64,000 bases of DNA from Maribacter aquivivus. GTDB taxonomy: Bacteria; Bacteroidota; Bacteroidia; Flavobacteriales; Flavobacteriaceae. The notes under the pieces are model-generated. The model did no database searches, was not told where the DNA came from, and worked only from the letters and a program-made list of their open reading frames with translations. The stretch's first letter is position 1; each line of letters begins with the position of its first letter. Location: the NCBI RefSeq assembly GCF_900142175.1, contig NZ_FQZX01000001.1:248001-312000 (forward strand), read 5' to 3'. Shown here in pieces: positions 63,100 to 64,000 of this stretch. The translations under genes and the position numbers were made by a program.

Positions 63100-64000
63100 C
63101 TAATCCCAGACACGCTCTACTTTATGTTCTGTAAAGTCTTCAATAACTAACTCTTCTTCTGAATTATTTACAATGGTTATCGCCCTGAAAAACTCAGTGG
63201 GAAAGATTTGATTGGTCATTACATACTGACCTCCATTGATGAAAAGTTCTAACGAAGAATGATCTAGAAGCAATACAATTTCAATTGGATCATCTGGCAA
63301 ATTCGGAATTTTCATTTGCTGAACTCCCGGCGAAAATTTATCACTAAAATCAACATTGCCCGATTTTCTTCGATCTAGCGTAACCAACTTTTTATCCCTA
63401 TCAATATCAACACTAAGGCTATCTCCATTTTTATTCCTAAAATAAATCTGAGCATTTGGAACTGACAACGTAAATTTCGTTTTGCTTTGATTACTATATT
63501 TAAGTGGAATAATTCTTTTTCTAGTAGGTAGAATCTTTATTATGCTTTCTGGGTATGCCAAGGCAACATGCTTTTCAAAACCTATTACCGGATAATTAAA
63601 TAAAGATACTTCGTCACCAACCTTACGCAAAGTCAACTCTCTTGGAACTGTCATAGCGCTACGCCATTTTTCCGTTGGTGTGTCACGTGCATAATCCCAA
63701 TTACTCATCCAACCTATAAAAATACGTTCATCGTTAGGTGCGTCATTGTAAGTTACACCAGCATAATTGTCCCTACCTAAATCTACCCACTTATTTTCTT
63801 TTTGATCTGTTGTAAATGTTGTTCCATCAAAATCACCAATAAAATATTGCGTACCGCTTCCTCCATTTGGAGCACCAGGATTAATACTAACTAGAAGTAC
63901 CCATTTTACTTCCTCTGTACCTTCAATTTTCAATGGAAACAAATCTGGACATTCCCATACTCCGCCATGAGCACCTTTATCCTTGCCAAATTCACTTACT
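63100..64000 (-). CDS. Glycoside hydrolase family 32 protein (5' part outside window)
   Basis: About 300 residues in one open frame reaching the window edge; the TTG near 63942 is not the real start, because the frame continues with GGVWECPDLFPLK. The EC motif (WECPD) carries the acid/base glutamate of GH32. The next typical segment is FIGWMSNWDYARDTPTEKWR, then the VPRELTL strand. The remainder is the C-terminal beta-sandwich, ending FTEHKVERVWD. It hydrolyses fructans (levan, inulin) or sucrose. The nucleophile region and any signal peptide lie beyond the window. Confidence 0.92.
   Translation of the reverse strand, partial: VSEFGKDKGAHGGVWECPDLFPLKIEGTEEVKWVLLVSINPGAPNGGSGTQYFIGDFDGTTFTTDQKENKWVDLGRDNYAGVTYNDAPNDERIFIGWMSNWDYARDTPTEKWRSAMTVPRELTLRKVGDEVSLFNYPVIGFEKHVALAYPESIIKILPTRKRIIPLKYSNQSKTKFTLSVPNAQIYFRNKNGDSLSVDIDRDKKLVTLDRRKSGNVDFSDKFSPGVQQMKIPNLPDDPIEIVLLLDHSSLELFINGGQYVMTNQIFPTEFFRAITIVNNSEEELVIEDFTEHKVERVWD

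Overview
The window is a stretch of chromosome from a low-GC, gliding-type marine Bacteroidota, most likely Flavobacteriaceae. Evidence: a complete gldKLMN cluster (type IX secretion/gliding motor), a secG-groESL block, a purH-mreBCD-mrdA-rodA block, a mevalonate-pathway HMG-CoA reductase beside a GYDIA-type GHMP kinase, many SusD-era style lipoproteins with short lipoboxes, and promoters of the Bacteroidota type (TTTG and TAnnTTTG), the clearest one in front of tRNA-Phe. Coding density is high, and base composition looks even throughout. I see no prophage, insertion sequence, CRISPR array, rRNA or defence island.

Layout. 1-1.8 kb: two tandem secreted leucine-rich-repeat paralogues, the first cut by the window edge. 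1.9-5.4 kb: an ABC-F ATPase, a DUF983 membrane protein and a DAO-family flavoprotein. 5.5-14 kb (minus strand): topA, an arginase-fold protein with degraded metal ligands, then gldK-gldL-gldM-gldN ending in a strong terminator. 14.2-15.5 kb: an LVIVD-repeat lipoprotein gene interrupted by one in-frame TAG. 15.6-16.3 kb: a polytopic membrane protein. 16.5-23.4 kb (plus strand): miaB, a sigma-54 activator without a sensor domain, lptE, an acidic TPR protein, secG, groES and groEL. 23.6-29.6 kb (minus): a 32-residue Lys/Ala/Pro-rich microprotein, then a copper-type module (secreted HMA protein, TonB-dependent receptor, CopA ATPase, HYC_CC_PP protein).

29.9-38.9 kb (plus): a lipoprotein of unknown function, a GAF/free-methionine-sulfoxide-reductase-like protein, purH, and the cell-elongation block mreB, mreC, mreD, mrdA (PBP2), rodA. 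38.9-41.3 kb: a membrane-anchored nuclease, msrB-msrA and a DoxX-like protein. 41.4-48.6 kb: a tail-specific protease on minus, then surE, a small membrane protein, lpxB, a C40 lipoprotein peptidase and comEC on plus. 48.6-52.3 kb (minus): a DPP-IV-type peptidase and a POT peptide transporter, a plausible peptide-feeding pair. 52.5-54.7 kb (plus): HMG-CoA reductase and GYDIA kinase. 54.8-62.6 kb (minus): an envelope-biogenesis run of coaX, an outer-membrane barrel protein, a TPR protein, lptC, a tiny membrane protein, a CNNM/CorC protein and a PpiD/SurA-like foldase. 62.7 kb: tRNA-Phe. 63.1 kb to the end: the C-terminal part of a GH32 fructan/sucrose hydrolase.

Most of this is ordinary core genome. 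The items most worth attention are the four-protein copper module with a cysteine-bearing TonB receptor, the metal-ligand-depleted arginase-fold protein next to gldK, the unannotated basic microprotein, the nonsense-broken LVIVD gene, the sensorless sigma-54 activator in a housekeeping operon, and several non-coding repeats.
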